A DNA stretch of 64,000 nucleotides from Scytolyngbya sp. HA4215-MV1 (lineage in GTDB: Bacteria > Cyanobacteriota > Cyanobacteriia > Leptolyngbyales > Leptolyngbyaceae): NCBI GenBank assembly GCA_019359045.1, contig JAHHIA010000010.1, forward strand, positions 62,001 through 126,000, in the 5' to 3' direction. The notes beneath the pieces are model-generated. The model saw only the letters and a program-made list of their open reading frames with translations. It was not told the DNA's origin and did no database searches. Numbering within the stretch: the first letter of the stretch is position 1; every line of letters begins with the position of its first letter. Shown here piece by piece: positions 1 through 8,264 of this stretch. The position numbers and the translations under genes were made by a program.

Positions 1-432
1 TCAGCTGTGTACTATAGCCAAACCCGATCCTGGTCTGTGTCCAATGTTGCGGCTTCAGTCGTGGTTGGGATTGCCACCAGTCTGATCTTGTTCTGCTCAC
101 ATTTTAATCAGGTGCAAGATGATGCTTCAGTGGGCAAAAAATCTCCGGTCGTGCGTTTAGGGACTTGGCGATCGGCGAAACTTCTCCCCTGGGCTAGCGG
201 TAGTCTGTACGGATTGACACTGCTCTTCGTCCTACTGAAGCTTTTCCCGGTCTGGACGTTACTGATTTTGGGCAGCTCACCTTATGCTATTAAGCTTTGT
301 CGCTACATCCTGGCGCATCATGACCAGTCCGACAAGCTGCTCTATTGTCGCTTTATTGCCGTGGCGTTGCATTTTTGGAGTGGCTTGTTGTTCGGAGCAG
401 GGTTTGTGGTGCCGATTTGGTTGGGGCGATGA
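1..432 (+). CDS. menA: 1,4-dihydroxy-2-naphthoate prenyltransferase MenA (5' truncated)
   Basis: C-terminal part of a UbiA-family integral membrane prenyltransferase; the frame is open to the window edge, so the start is missing. In phylloquinone synthesis MenA attaches the phytyl chain to 1,4-dihydroxy-2-naphthoate at the membrane. Visible are the second aspartate-rich motif with its GKKSPVVRLG continuation (about bases 112-160) and several hydrophobic segments after it. The stop TGA overlaps the ATG of menC (ATGA at 429-432), and menC in turn overlaps menE, so the three look like one translationally coupled operon. The order menA-menC-menE supports MenA over other UbiA enzymes such as homogentisate or chlorophyll prenyltransferases. 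Confidence 0.88.
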   Translation, partial: SAVYYSQTRSWSVSNVAASVVVGIATSLILFCSHFNQVQDDASVGKKSPVVRLGTWRSAKLLPWASGSLYGLTLLFVLLKLFPVWTLLILGSSPYAIKLCRYILAHHDQSDKLLYCRFIAVALHFWSGLLFGAGFVVPIWLGR

Positions 433-1499
433 GGAAGACGTGGGATGGGGCGATGAGGGGATGGGGAGAGGGGGCGGTTGGGTTTGGATTTAGTCTCTAT
501 CGTCGTCGATTTAAGCGATCGTTACTGACACATCATGGCTTATGGTCTGTGCGAGAAGGGATTTTGATTCGCCTGGTTGCGCCGGATGGACAGGTTGGCT
601 GGGGTGAAATTGCACCCCTGGATTGGTTTGGGTCTGAAACGTTGGCAGCTGCGCTGGAATTTTGTCGGCAGTTGCCTGAAAAAATCACAGCGGGGACGAT
701 TGGAGCGATTCCAGAAAATTTGCCTGCTTGCCAGTTTGGGTTTGAGTCGGCATGGGAGGAGATCGGGAGTCAAGAGTTAGGAGCCGGCAGTCGGGAGCCG
801 GGAGTCGGGAGTTGGGAGTCGGGAGTTGCCGAAATTTCACGCTGCCGCCATGTTGTTGCTTCTTCACTCTCCCACAGCACGCTTCTGCCTACCGCCAGTG
901 CTGCACTCCACGCCTGGCAGGCTCACTGGGAACAGGGCGATCGCACGTTTAAGTGGAAGATTGGGGTGGCGACGATCGCGGAGGAACTGGGCTGGTTTAA
1001 GCAACTGATGGGGGCATTGCCTGCGGGGGCAAAGCTGCGGTTGGATGCCAATGGTGGACTAACTGAGGCGGAAGCGATACGCTGGCTGACTGTTTGCCAG
1101 GGGACGAATGTGGAATTTTTGGAGCAACCGCTGCCACGGGAACAGTTGACAGCGATGTTGGCGTTGAGTGAACGATTTGCTACCCCGATCGCCTTGGATG
1201 AGTCGGTAGCGACTCTAACGCAACTGCAAGCTTGTTATAACCAAGGATGGCGGGGAGTTTTTGTGGTGAAGCCTGCGATCGCAGGTTCTCCGGCTCGTCT
1301 GCGTCAATTTTGTCAACAATATCGACCGGATGTGGTGTTTTCTTCCGTGTTTGAGACTGAGGTGGGACGATCGGCAGCTTTGCGATTGGCAGCTGAGCTT
1401 TCGTTTCATAACAGGGCGGTTGGCTTTGGGGTGGGGCACTGGTTTGAAGAGGCGGGGGTTGGGGGGATGGAGTGGAGGCATGAAGAGGTGATGGGGTGA
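429..1499 (+). CDS. menC: o-succinylbenzoate synthase MenC
   Basis: Enolase-superfamily enzyme that dehydrates SHCHC to o-succinylbenzoate in phylloquinone synthesis. Visible catalytic elements are KWKIG (acid/base lysine), LDANGG and EQPL (metal ligands), DES (third ligand) and VVKPAIAG (second lysine). The ATG at 429 overlaps the menA stop and gives 356 residues; an upstream in-frame ATG at 345 lies deep in menA and is unlikely. Odd feature: between the N-terminal capping domain (ends near FGFESAWEEI) and the barrel (begins near LLPTASAALHAW) there is a stretch of about 40 residues encoded by tandem GGGAGTC-type heptamers. It is absent from ordinary MenC as I know the family, yet keeps the frame open. 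The end overlaps the GTG start of menE. Confidence 0.9.
   Translation: MRKTWDGAMRGWGEGAVGFGFSLYRRRFKRSLLTHHGLWSVREGILIRLVAPDGQVGWGEIAPLDWFGSETLAAALEFCRQLPEKITAGTIGAIPENLPACQFGFESAWEEIGSQELGAGSREPGVGSWESGVAEISRCRHVVASSLSHSTLLPTASAALHAWQAHWEQGDRTFKWKIGVATIAEELGWFKQLMGALPAGAKLRLDANGGLTEAEAIRWLTVCQGTNVEFLEQPLPREQLTAMLALSERFATPIALDESVATLTQLQACYNQGWRGVFVVKPAIAGSPARLRQFCQQYRPDVVFSSVFETEVGRSAALRLAAELSFHNRAVGFGVGHWFEEAGVGGMEWRHEEVMG
764..828 (+). repeat. In-frame heptamer repeat inside menC
   Basis: Tandem degenerate copies of a 7-mer (GGGAGTC, GGGAGCC, GGGAGTT, GGAGCCG and similar) run about 65 bases without breaking the menC frame. They resemble the short tandemly repeated repetitive (STRR) sequences known in cyanobacteria. 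The encoded peptide is rich in Gly, Ser and Glu. It falls between two structural domains, so it is probably a tolerated surface linker. Confidence 0.8.
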
Positions 1500-2923
1500 C
1501 GGGGGATTTGTTGTGGCAGATTTTACAGCAGCGACGCGGGGACGATTGGCTGGTGGGTGCCGACAGTCATGAGTTTGCGCGGCTGGTGGAAGCAAAATTG
1601 CTATCGCTGCGTCAATCCATTGAAAACGGCATTTTCCCAAAAATTCTATTAGCAGAGCGTGATCCAATTCGCTTTCTAGCAGGCTTTATTGCTGCTGGTG
1701 TGATGCAATGTCCAGTTTTTTTGGCAAATCCAGATTGGGCAGAGGCCGAGTGGCAACAGGTGTTGGTGTTGGTGCAGCCTGATTGGGTGTGGGGAGCGGA
1801 GCGGACGCCAAGATGGAGGGACGAGGGGCGGTGGCGAGGAGGAGATGGGGAAGATACTTTTCTACCGCTTTCCCCCCTCACTTCCTCGGCTCACATTTTC
1901 ATCCCGACCGGTGGTTCATCGGGGCGAGTGCGGTTCGCGATGCATTCTTGGCAGTCGCTTGGGGCATCGGTGCAGGGGTTTTGCCAATATTTTGGCATCG
2001 ATCGCGTCCATTCTTGTTGTGTATTGCCGCTCTACCATGTCAGTGGGTTGATGCAATTTTTGCGATCGTTTCTGTCAGGTGGACGGTTGGCGATTGTGCC
2101 TTTCCAGGCATTGCAGTCTGGGCAATTGCCGGAGATTGCGCCGGAGTCGTGGTTTGTATCGTTGGTGCCGACGCAGCTGCAGCGTTTGATGCATGTGCCT
2201 GCTCAAATGCAATGGTTGGCACGCTTTCATGCGGTGTTGCTGGGAGGGGCACCTGCCTGGCAGGATCTGCTGGAGAAAGCAAGGGACTACCAGATTCGAT
2301 TGGCTCCAACCTATGGCATGACGGAGACAGCTTCCCAAGTAGTGACCCTAAAGCCTGAAGATTTCCTCCAGGGTATGACTAACGTGGGCCGTGTTTTACC
2401 CCATGCGGAGGTGCAAATTTGGGATGAGTGGGGCGATTGTCTGGATGCCAATCAAATTGGCTTAATTCAGATTCGATCTCGATCGTTGGCCCTGGGCTAC
2501 TACCCTCAACTTTTCGCCGACCCTCACGTTTTTCAAACTGATGATTTGGGCTACCTGGATGAGCACGGTTATTTGCATGTGGTGGGGCGCAACAGCCGCA
2601 AAATCGTTACGGGCGGAGAAAATGTGTTTCCAACAGAGATAGAGGCGGCAATTTTAGCGACGGGATGGGTCACAGATGTCTGTGTGCTAGGAGTGCCCGA
2701 TCGCGACTGGGGAGAAGTGGTGACAGCGGTTTATGTGCCTCAAAAAGCAGCAATTACGGTGCCAGCGTTAAAGGCAGAGTTGCGATCCAAACTCAGCCCC
2801 TACAAATGCCCCAAGCATTGGATTGTCGTTGCCTCGATTCCTCGTCGTGAAAATGGCAAGATCAATTACGAGCAGCTACTAGAATGGGCGATCGCCGCCC
2901 TCGTCGGAACGAGAATTCAATAA
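1496..2923 (+). CDS. menE: o-succinylbenzoate-CoA ligase MenE
   Basis: Adenylate-forming acyl-CoA synthetase that activates o-succinylbenzoate to its CoA thioester for phylloquinone synthesis. Motifs seen are the phosphate-binding loop FIPTGGSSG, the A5-type APTYGMTETAS, the TDDLGYLDEHGYLHVVGR hinge with GGENVFPTEIE, and the C-terminal lysine region RRENGKI. The GTG start overlaps the menC stop (GTGA at 1496-1499), indicating coupling. At about residues 100-128 (bases 1795-1880) there is a low-complexity segment of purine-rich then pyrimidine-rich DNA just before the phosphate loop; it looks like another tolerated repeat-derived insertion. Length 475 residues. Confidence 0.88.
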   Translation: MTGDLLWQILQQRRGDDWLVGADSHEFARLVEAKLLSLRQSIENGIFPKILLAERDPIRFLAGFIAAGVMQCPVFLANPDWAEAEWQQVLVLVQPDWVWGAERTPRWRDEGRWRGGDGEDTFLPLSPLTSSAHIFIPTGGSSGRVRFAMHSWQSLGASVQGFCQYFGIDRVHSCCVLPLYHVSGLMQFLRSFLSGGRLAIVPFQALQSGQLPEIAPESWFVSLVPTQLQRLMHVPAQMQWLARFHAVLLGGAPAWQDLLEKARDYQIRLAPTYGMTETASQVVTLKPEDFLQGMTNVGRVLPHAEVQIWDEWGDCLDANQIGLIQIRSRSLALGYYPQLFADPHVFQTDDLGYLDEHGYLHVVGRNSRKIVTGGENVFPTEIEAAILATGWVTDVCVLGVPDRDWGEVVTAVYVPQKAAITVPALKAELRSKLSPYKCPKHWIVVASIPRRENGKINYEQLLEWAIAALVGTRIQ

Positions 2924-3042
2924 CATTCATTTTGAGGCTGAAGCCATACCCTGACGCAAGACTTAGGAGTGATTTAATCCATGTTCTTTTACGATTTATA
3001 ACTACAACCACAATCGTTAGGACATTCCAACACCTGGAATCA

Positions 3043-3064
3043 ACAAGGGGCTGAAGCCCCTTGT
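3043..3064. repeat. REP-like palindrome
   Basis: A near-perfect inverted repeat with arms of about 10 bases around the centre GGGGCTGAAGCCCC. It lies downstream of menE. Similar GGCTTAAGCC-type palindromes recur at 19784. It may act as a repetitive extragenic palindrome or add to termination. Confidence 0.6.
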
Positions 3065-3088
3065 CCTAACCAAGTTGGCGATAGCTAT

Positions 3089-3120
3089 AACAGAGGGATT
3101 GTCGCAGGAATCCCTTTGTT
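3089..3120. terminator. Candidate bidirectional terminator between menE and the 3141-4679 gene
   Basis: Arms AACAGAGGGATT and AATCCCTTTGTT (one G-T pair) around an 8-base loop, placed between two convergent genes. A T-rich tail is weak on both strands, so termination is inferred from position and stem. Confidence 0.5.
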
Positions 3121-3140
3121 AAATTGGTGCTGCTCTTACG

Positions 3141-4679
3141 TTACTTTTTATGACCCGGTCTGCGTCCGCCTTCGTCGTTGCTGCCGCCATGAGGATGAGA
3201 ATTGCCGGGGTCGCAGCCTTCTGAACCATTGCCGATTCCCTGGTTACAGTTGCGACGATGATGATGTTCATCTTCATTCTCATCATCATCACCACTGCCA
3301 TAGCAACCCAAGTCACAAGTGCTGGTGAGTATGCCTTGACTGACGCCAACAGAGCGGTAAGTAACAATCAGTTGACTGACTTCATAGATAGAGATTGTGG
3401 TACTACTCAGGCTGATGATTTGCACCAATTGACCTGGTGCTGCAGTAATGGCAGACGCCAGCCCAGAACTGAAGACCCGAATCGTGCGACTAATCAAGCG
3501 GAAGGAACCTTGCTCAAACGATCGAGTATAGGCACAAGTTGAGCGCGGTGCGGGTAATCCGGATAGGTTGAAGGCACTCAAGTTGAGACTTTCTACATTC
3601 TTGAAGAAAACGACGCGGGCATCACTGTAGCGCTCACGAGAAACGGTGGTGACTTGGGTGAAGTAGTCGTAGACCTGAGTGCTGGAGTCGATAAGATCGT
3701 CCTGGTTGGTGTCTAAGCCATATACAGTACGAAGAATGCCGGATTCTAGCCGATCGGAGAGAATCAGAGTCACGGCTGATTTTGAAGACAGCAATTCGAA
3801 CGCACTGTAACCAATGAGGCGACCTTCGGAGGTAAACAAGCGCACGATCGCGCGATCACCAGCTTTCAACCCCTTTACAAACTTTGCTCGTTGGTTGATC
3901 TTGTATTTAAAGTCGCCCACAAATCGCTCAGCAGTCAATCCACTCTTTTGCTTGGTTTGCACCGAAACTCGCGCAATTACCGAAGACAGAGTTTGCTGCT
4001 TTTGTAAAATTGCTAGGCTAAAGTTGCCTTGCTGGTTGTGGCGTTCTCGATTGGTTCCTTCTCGCCCCTGTTGCGATTCCTGCTCATACCCCACCTCTTG
4101 AGCACTACTCGATGTGCTGCTAATGATTTGGGTGGTGCTGGTTTGGGCAATCTCACGATAGAACTGAACCTGCTCGAATGCGACTGTCTGGTCGCGTCTA
4201 CCCCCCTGAACGTCATAGCGGATTTGGGCAACGGTGCGCAATTCCACGGTGGACCAGTCTACTTCTTTTCCTAATTCTTTTTTAATATTCTTTTGAACTT
4301 CTTTGAGGTCAATTACTTCGGGAGCCAGAATCATTCTGCTGGTCGAATTGGCAACCAACCGAGCCCCCCGGTTAGTAAATACTTCTACCCAACGATTTTC
4401 CTGCCGAACAAAAATTTGATAAACCACGTTGGCATACTTCGTTTGCGGCTTATTCAGCACATCCAGTTGCATAATGAGTTTTTCTTCATTCAGCAACCGA
4501 GCAACTTTCAAAGCACAGTTCCAGTCTTGCTGGCGTTCACTGATTAATAAGGGGGCAGCAGAGACCATCTGAGCAGGTGCACCGCTCAAAAGCAAGGTTG
4601 AAGTGAGCACTGCGATCGTGGCTTTTTTCCAAAACGGGGCACGAGTTAGATGGAACGAGTTTCTTGAGGTAGTTTTCAT
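3141..4679 (-). CDS. Secreted protein of unknown function with His/Asp-rich C-terminal tail
   Basis: 512 residues, no family recognised. The N-terminus has a basic stretch, a hydrophobic core and a likely cleavage after MVSAA, typical of Sec export. The body is a mixed beta-rich sequence (repeated phrases such as VVYQIFVRQENRWVEVF and AIVRLFTSEGRLIGYSAFELL). The last 60 or so residues are different: an acidic run of Asp and Glu, a cluster of three His, then His, Gly and Asn with three Cys in all near the end, finishing in a basic GRRPGHKK. Such a tail could bind divalent metal, which is inference only. Convergent with menE; the upstream neighbour (4907-5494) is also secreted and on the same strand, but 230 bases separate them, so co-transcription is uncertain. 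Confidence 0.7.
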   Translation of the reverse strand: MKTTSRNSFHLTRAPFWKKATIAVLTSTLLLSGAPAQMVSAAPLLISERQQDWNCALKVARLLNEEKLIMQLDVLNKPQTKYANVVYQIFVRQENRWVEVFTNRGARLVANSTSRMILAPEVIDLKEVQKNIKKELGKEVDWSTVELRTVAQIRYDVQGGRRDQTVAFEQVQFYREIAQTSTTQIISSTSSSAQEVGYEQESQQGREGTNRERHNQQGNFSLAILQKQQTLSSVIARVSVQTKQKSGLTAERFVGDFKYKINQRAKFVKGLKAGDRAIVRLFTSEGRLIGYSAFELLSSKSAVTLILSDRLESGILRTVYGLDTNQDDLIDSSTQVYDYFTQVTTVSRERYSDARVVFFKNVESLNLSAFNLSGLPAPRSTCAYTRSFEQGSFRLISRTIRVFSSGLASAITAAPGQLVQIISLSSTTISIYEVSQLIVTYRSVGVSQGILTSTCDLGCYGSGDDDENEDEHHHRRNCNQGIGNGSEGCDPGNSHPHGGSNDEGGRRPGHKK

Positions 4680-4906
4680 CGCTTCAACAGGTAAGGTGAA
4701 AGAATTTTTTCCGAGTAGATAAACAGAACAAATTAGCCCTATCAGCCCAGAACTTTATCGGGTATGGTTGATAGCGGGTTGCTCTTTCGCTTCCCTGACC
4801 AGGGATAAAAGTTACAGGTTCCCTAATGAGAAAAGTTGACGCTGAATTTAAAGTTCTGATGAAGTAGGCATCGAATTGGGCTGATTATCGTCGTGCTTGA
4901 ATTGGA

Positions 4907-5494
4907 TTACGCACACCCTTCGACATATTCCACTTCAGGTAACTTGCCCGATCGAAACTGCGTCACGCGTTTACCATCAGTTTCAAAAATTAGGCGATAG
5001 TTGTGGTCCTCTGGATCTTGGGGCATGAAGGTGAGGTAGTGCCCATCTCCAACATATTTGTGGGGGGTAACACGAATTTTGCCTGGATAAAGCGATTTGA
5101 TACGAGCTTCAGTGTCGCCATTTTTAGCGCCGCTGAGGGTCGTGATGCGTCCGTTGCGCCAAACATCGACTCTGGCAATCCGGTCTTTGTCGCGCACCAT
5201 GCGGTTGTCTTCGCGATCGCTGATTACCATAAAACCCAAATTGGCGGGTCCCGTTTGGGGGCGCACATAGTAGCAACCGCCTGATCCAGCCCTCGCCCCT
5301 TTTTCGATCAGGTGAACCCCCGCAGATTTTTCTGCCTGGGCGATTGTCATGCCTACCCGCACAGGTCCAATGCCATCGATCGCCAGTTTGGATTGTTCCG
5401 TAAGTCTGCTCTGAGCACTAACGGGCAAAAGGGTTAGCAGCAAAGCCACGATCGTCCCCAATCCTAAAAGTAAAACTCTAAATTTGCGTCTCAT
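4907..5494 (-). CDS. Exported protein of unknown function, about 195 residues
   Basis: Start chosen at the second in-frame Met (MRRKFRV) because AGAGGTG lies about 9 bases upstream; a longer reading from 5524 adds ten residues with no better site. A signal peptide is clear: basic RRK, a long Leu-rich core, then VSAQS. The mature part carries GIGPVRVGMTIAQAE, a phrase found in several small bacterial exported proteins where it begins a compact alpha/beta fold. Two Cys remain, in GGCYYV near the middle and in the last residues (EGCA), and they could form a disulfide. No enzymatic motif seen. Confidence 0.7.
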   Translation of the reverse strand: MRRKFRVLLLGLGTIVALLLTLLPVSAQSRLTEQSKLAIDGIGPVRVGMTIAQAEKSAGVHLIEKGARAGSGGCYYVRPQTGPANLGFMVISDREDNRMVRDKDRIARVDVWRNGRITTLSGAKNGDTEARIKSLYPGKIRVTPHKYVGDGHYLTFMPQDPEDHNYRLIFETDGKRVTQFRSGKLPEVEYVEGCA

Positions 5495-5657
5495 GAGATG
5501 AGTCACCTCTGCCAACTCATCCATTCTCGCGCAACTTTTAGGTAGTGCCTGCCCAGTTTTGATCCCTCGTTTGTTGCTTAAAAAGTAACGAAATTCAAGT
5601 TTGGATCAAGAAACAGCCATAATAGCTGCCATCCAATTTGCCCAATGGATGTGACCA

Positions 5658-6632
5658 ATGTTGCCCAAAGATGCGCGAATTTACCAGATTGTCTTTCTCC
5701 TGATGTTTTTAGTGGTGGGCATCGGCACACGCGACTGGACTCTGCAACCGGGGATGATAGCCGTGACGATCGCCACTTGCTTGTTGACCCAATGGGGGAT
5801 GGAAGTTCTTCGGTGGCAGTTGACAGAGGATAGCCAATCCGAACCCCAAACCCTGCTAGAAGCTACCGCCCAGCCAGCTGAGATCCCTCCTTCATCTCCC
5901 CTATCCTCCCGTCCGTCTCATCCCCATGCCTCTACGTCCCCACGTCCTCCCTTTTACTCCTCCCTGCTCAGTGCTCTCATTACCTCTCTGGGGTTGAGTT
6001 TACTCTTACGGGCAGATAGCTATAGCACTCTAATGCTGGCAAGTGGGATAGCGATCGTTAGCAAATTTTTGTTGCGAGTGCGTGGCAAACACATCTTCAA
6101 TCCTGCCAATTTTGGGATTATTGCTGCGTTGCTGCTTACCCCCGATGCCTGGGTTTCGCCGGGTCAGTGGGGAGAAGAAGGTTGGTACGCGTTGTTGTTT
6201 TTGGGCACAGGAGGAATTGTACTCAAACAGGTCGGGCGCTGGGATACCACGATCGCATTTCTGGCGACCTATGCCGGGTTGGAGGCAATCCGCAATCTCT
6301 GGTTGGGCTGGACCTGGGATGTTTGGGCGCATCGTCTGATGAGTGGCTCACTCCTGCTCTTTGCGCTGTTTATGATTACCGACCCCCGTACCATTCCCGA
6401 TGCTCGGATCGGGCGCTTGATTTGGGCAGTGACGATCGCCCTGCTCACCTTCTTTTTACGAAACTTCTTGTTTGTTCCAACCGCCGTCTTTTGGGCGCTC
6501 TTTACCCTGGCTCCGCTGAGTATCTTGTTAGATTGGCTCTTTCCGGGCGATCGCTTCCGTTGGACACAAGAAGTTGTGACTGCAAATCCTGACGCCGCCG
6601 TGTATCAGGAAACAGGGATGACCAGTCAGTAG
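5658..6632 (+). CDS. RnfD/NqrB-like membrane protein
   Basis: 324 residues with about eight hydrophobic segments. The sequence KHIFNPANFGI and the later SGSLLLFALFMITDPRTIP match the RnfD/NqrB family, whose members carry a covalently bound FMN and move electrons at the membrane. No other Rnf or Nqr subunit lies nearby; the next gene encodes a DUF2330 exported protein. In classical RnfD the flavin threonine sits in an SGAT-type motif. Here the corresponding region reads SGSLLL, so covalent flavinylation is doubtful. A Pro/Ser-rich loop at residues 74-104 (bases 5884-5970) is encoded by pyrimidine-rich repeat DNA between the second and third membrane segments. A role in electron transfer is inferred from the family only. 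Confidence 0.75.
   Translation: MLPKDARIYQIVFLLMFLVVGIGTRDWTLQPGMIAVTIATCLLTQWGMEVLRWQLTEDSQSEPQTLLEATAQPAEIPPSSPLSSRPSHPHASTSPRPPFYSSLLSALITSLGLSLLLRADSYSTLMLASGIAIVSKFLLRVRGKHIFNPANFGIIAALLLTPDAWVSPGQWGEEGWYALLFLGTGGIVLKQVGRWDTTIAFLATYAGLEAIRNLWLGWTWDVWAHRLMSGSLLLFALFMITDPRTIPDARIGRLIWAVTIALLTFFLRNFLFVPTAVFWALFTLAPLSILLDWLFPGDRFRWTQEVVTANPDAAVYQETGMTSQ
5884..5970 (+). repeat. In-frame pyrimidine-rich repeat in the RnfD-like gene
   Basis: Irregular copies of CATCTCCC, CCTCCCGTC and CCACGTCCTCCC keep the frame open and encode a Pro/Ser/His-rich loop. Similar DNA reappears between genes at 6696-6770 and 8205-8264. Confidence 0.65.
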
Positions 6633-6695
6633 TTAGAGGTCAAAGGGATAGATGTTAAATGTCAGGGTAAAGGAGTTAAAGGCTAACAGAGTAAA

Positions 6696-6770
6696 GCGTC
6701 CCCCCTCTCCTCATCTCCCCCTTTTCCCCTCCCCTCTGTGTCCCCCCATCTCCCTTTCTCATTCCTTCAT
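6696..6770. repeat. Pyrimidine-rich repeat tract upstream of the DUF2330 gene
   Basis: A 75-base CT-rich stretch made of irregular TCTCCCC/CCCTCTC units, occupying most of the gap between the RnfD-like gene and the DUF2330 gene. It ends about 15 bases before the start codon, so it would lie in the leader if the two genes are co-transcribed. Confidence 0.6.
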
Positions 6771-6785
6771 TTAAAGGATATTGCT

Positions 6786-8165
6786 ATGAAGCCCTTACGA
6801 ATACTCGTGACCCTGTTGTTAGCCTGTCTTGCCTGTTTGGTCGTGGTGCCGAAGGCATGGGCTTTTTGTGGATTTTATGTTGCTAAGGCAGATACCAAAC
6901 TCTATAACCAGGCATCACAGGTGGCGATCGCCCGTAGTGAGAACCATACGGTTTTGACGATGGCAAACGACTACCAAGGTGAAGTGGAAGACTTTGCGAT
7001 CGTCGTGCCTGTACCCGTTGTTTTGCAAAAAGAGCAGGTCAAAGTCACTAACCCCACCATCATGGAACGATTGGATGCTTTCAGTGCTCCTCGTTTGGTG
7101 GAGTACTTTGACCCCGATCCTTGTGCGCCGGACTATCTCGAAGATCGCGTGCCGAGCGCTCCTCGGAACGCAGGTAATGCTAGCATAGGCGCTGGAGAGA
7201 GGGATGGGTCACTGGGGGTTCGCATTGAAGCGAAGTTCACGGTGGGTGAATATGACATTCTTATTCTCAGTGCGAAAGAATCGGGTGGGCTAGAAACTTG
7301 GTTAGTTCGAAATGGGTACAAGATTCCGCAAGGTGCAAAGCAACTTCTGAAACCCTACATTCGGCAAAAGATGAAGTTCTTTGTCGCTAAGGTGAATCTG
7401 AAAGAGTTTGATAAAGCAGGTTTTCAATCGCTGCGTCCTTTACAGATTACCTACGACTCGCCCCGGTTTATGTTGCCAATTCGGTTGGGGATGGTGAACG
7501 CCAAAGCGGCACAGGATTTGATTGTTTACATTCTGTCGCCTAAAGGACAAGCCAAGGTCACCAACTATCGCACGGTGAAAGTGCCCTCGGATGCAGAGAT
7601 TCCACTATTTGTTAAGAACGAATTCAGTGATTTCTACAAATCTATGTTCCAAACTTCTTACACCAAAGAAGGAAGAAATGTTGCGTTTCTGGAATATGCC
7701 TGGGATATGGCGAGTTGTGACCCTTGTTCCGCTGATCCGTTGACTCCAGAAGAATTGAAAGAAGCGGGTGTGTTCTGGCTCGATACCCCCCAAGATGAAT
7801 CCCCTGTGCCCATGGGGAGCGGGCGTCGTCCATTTGTGCGATCGTCGAGTGTTTTCATTAGCCGGTTACATGTGCGCTACACCCGTGACAAATTCCCAGA
7901 AGATTTGATGTTCCAGGAAACCGGAAATCAAGAGTTTTTCCAGGGGCGTTACGTTTTACGGCATCCGTACACAGGAGAAGCCAAGTGTAAGGAAGGACGG
8001 CAATATCAACGCTCTTTGCCAAGACGGTTTGAGCAAGAAGCGCAGAATCTAGCGCAACTTACAGGTTGGGATATTCGCAAGATTCGCCAAAAGCTACCCC
8101 AAATTCAAAGCCAGTTGTTGCCCTGGTGGCAACGAGCCTGGTCGGCGTTTACGGGAGCTGCGTAG
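6786..8165 (+). CDS. DUF2330 domain exported protein
   Basis: 459 residues. Start chosen at the ATG at 6786, with TTAAAGGAT upstream and a clear signal peptide after it (MKPLRI, Leu-rich core, AWAF); an in-frame start at 6738 would put 16 odd residues from CT-repeat DNA before the signal. The mature N-terminus CGFYVAKADTKLYNQASQVAIAR and the phrase FAIVVPVPVVL are typical of DUF2330, a periplasmic family of unknown function. Several Cys are present, including CGFYVA and the pair in SCDPCS; they could be structural disulfides or metal ligands. It follows the RnfD-like gene and the two may work together. Confidence 0.82.
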   Translation: MKPLRILVTLLLACLACLVVVPKAWAFCGFYVAKADTKLYNQASQVAIARSENHTVLTMANDYQGEVEDFAIVVPVPVVLQKEQVKVTNPTIMERLDAFSAPRLVEYFDPDPCAPDYLEDRVPSAPRNAGNASIGAGERDGSLGVRIEAKFTVGEYDILILSAKESGGLETWLVRNGYKIPQGAKQLLKPYIRQKMKFFVAKVNLKEFDKAGFQSLRPLQITYDSPRFMLPIRLGMVNAKAAQDLIVYILSPKGQAKVTNYRTVKVPSDAEIPLFVKNEFSDFYKSMFQTSYTKEGRNVAFLEYAWDMASCDPCSADPLTPEELKEAGVFWLDTPQDESPVPMGSGRRPFVRSSSVFISRLHVRYTRDKFPEDLMFQETGNQEFFQGRYVLRHPYTGEAKCKEGRQYQRSLPRRFEQEAQNLAQLTGWDIRKIRQKLPQIQSQLLPWWQRAWSAFTGAA

Positions 8166-8204
8166 AAAGTGATGGGGGTGAAGAATAAGAGCAGTTCTAG
8201 ATCC

Positions 8205-8264
8205 CGTTATTCTTTACCCCTCCCCTCCACTCCTCTACCCCTCTAGCCCCCCTACCTCTTGCTC
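8205..8264. repeat. Pyrimidine-rich repeat tract between DUF2330 gene and thyX
   Basis: CT-rich units (CCCCTCC, CTCCTCTACCCC and similar) fill the gap between the two convergent genes and end at the thyX stop. Same character as the tract at 6696-6770. Confidence 0.55.

Noticed and set aside
1215-1667. Minus-strand frame of 150 codons across menC/menE
   Set aside because: Antisense shadow, rich in Pro/His/Arg typical of reversed GC-rich coding.
1783-2358. Plus-strand frame of 191 codons inside menE
   Set aside because: Out-of-frame shadow of menE without start site or family.
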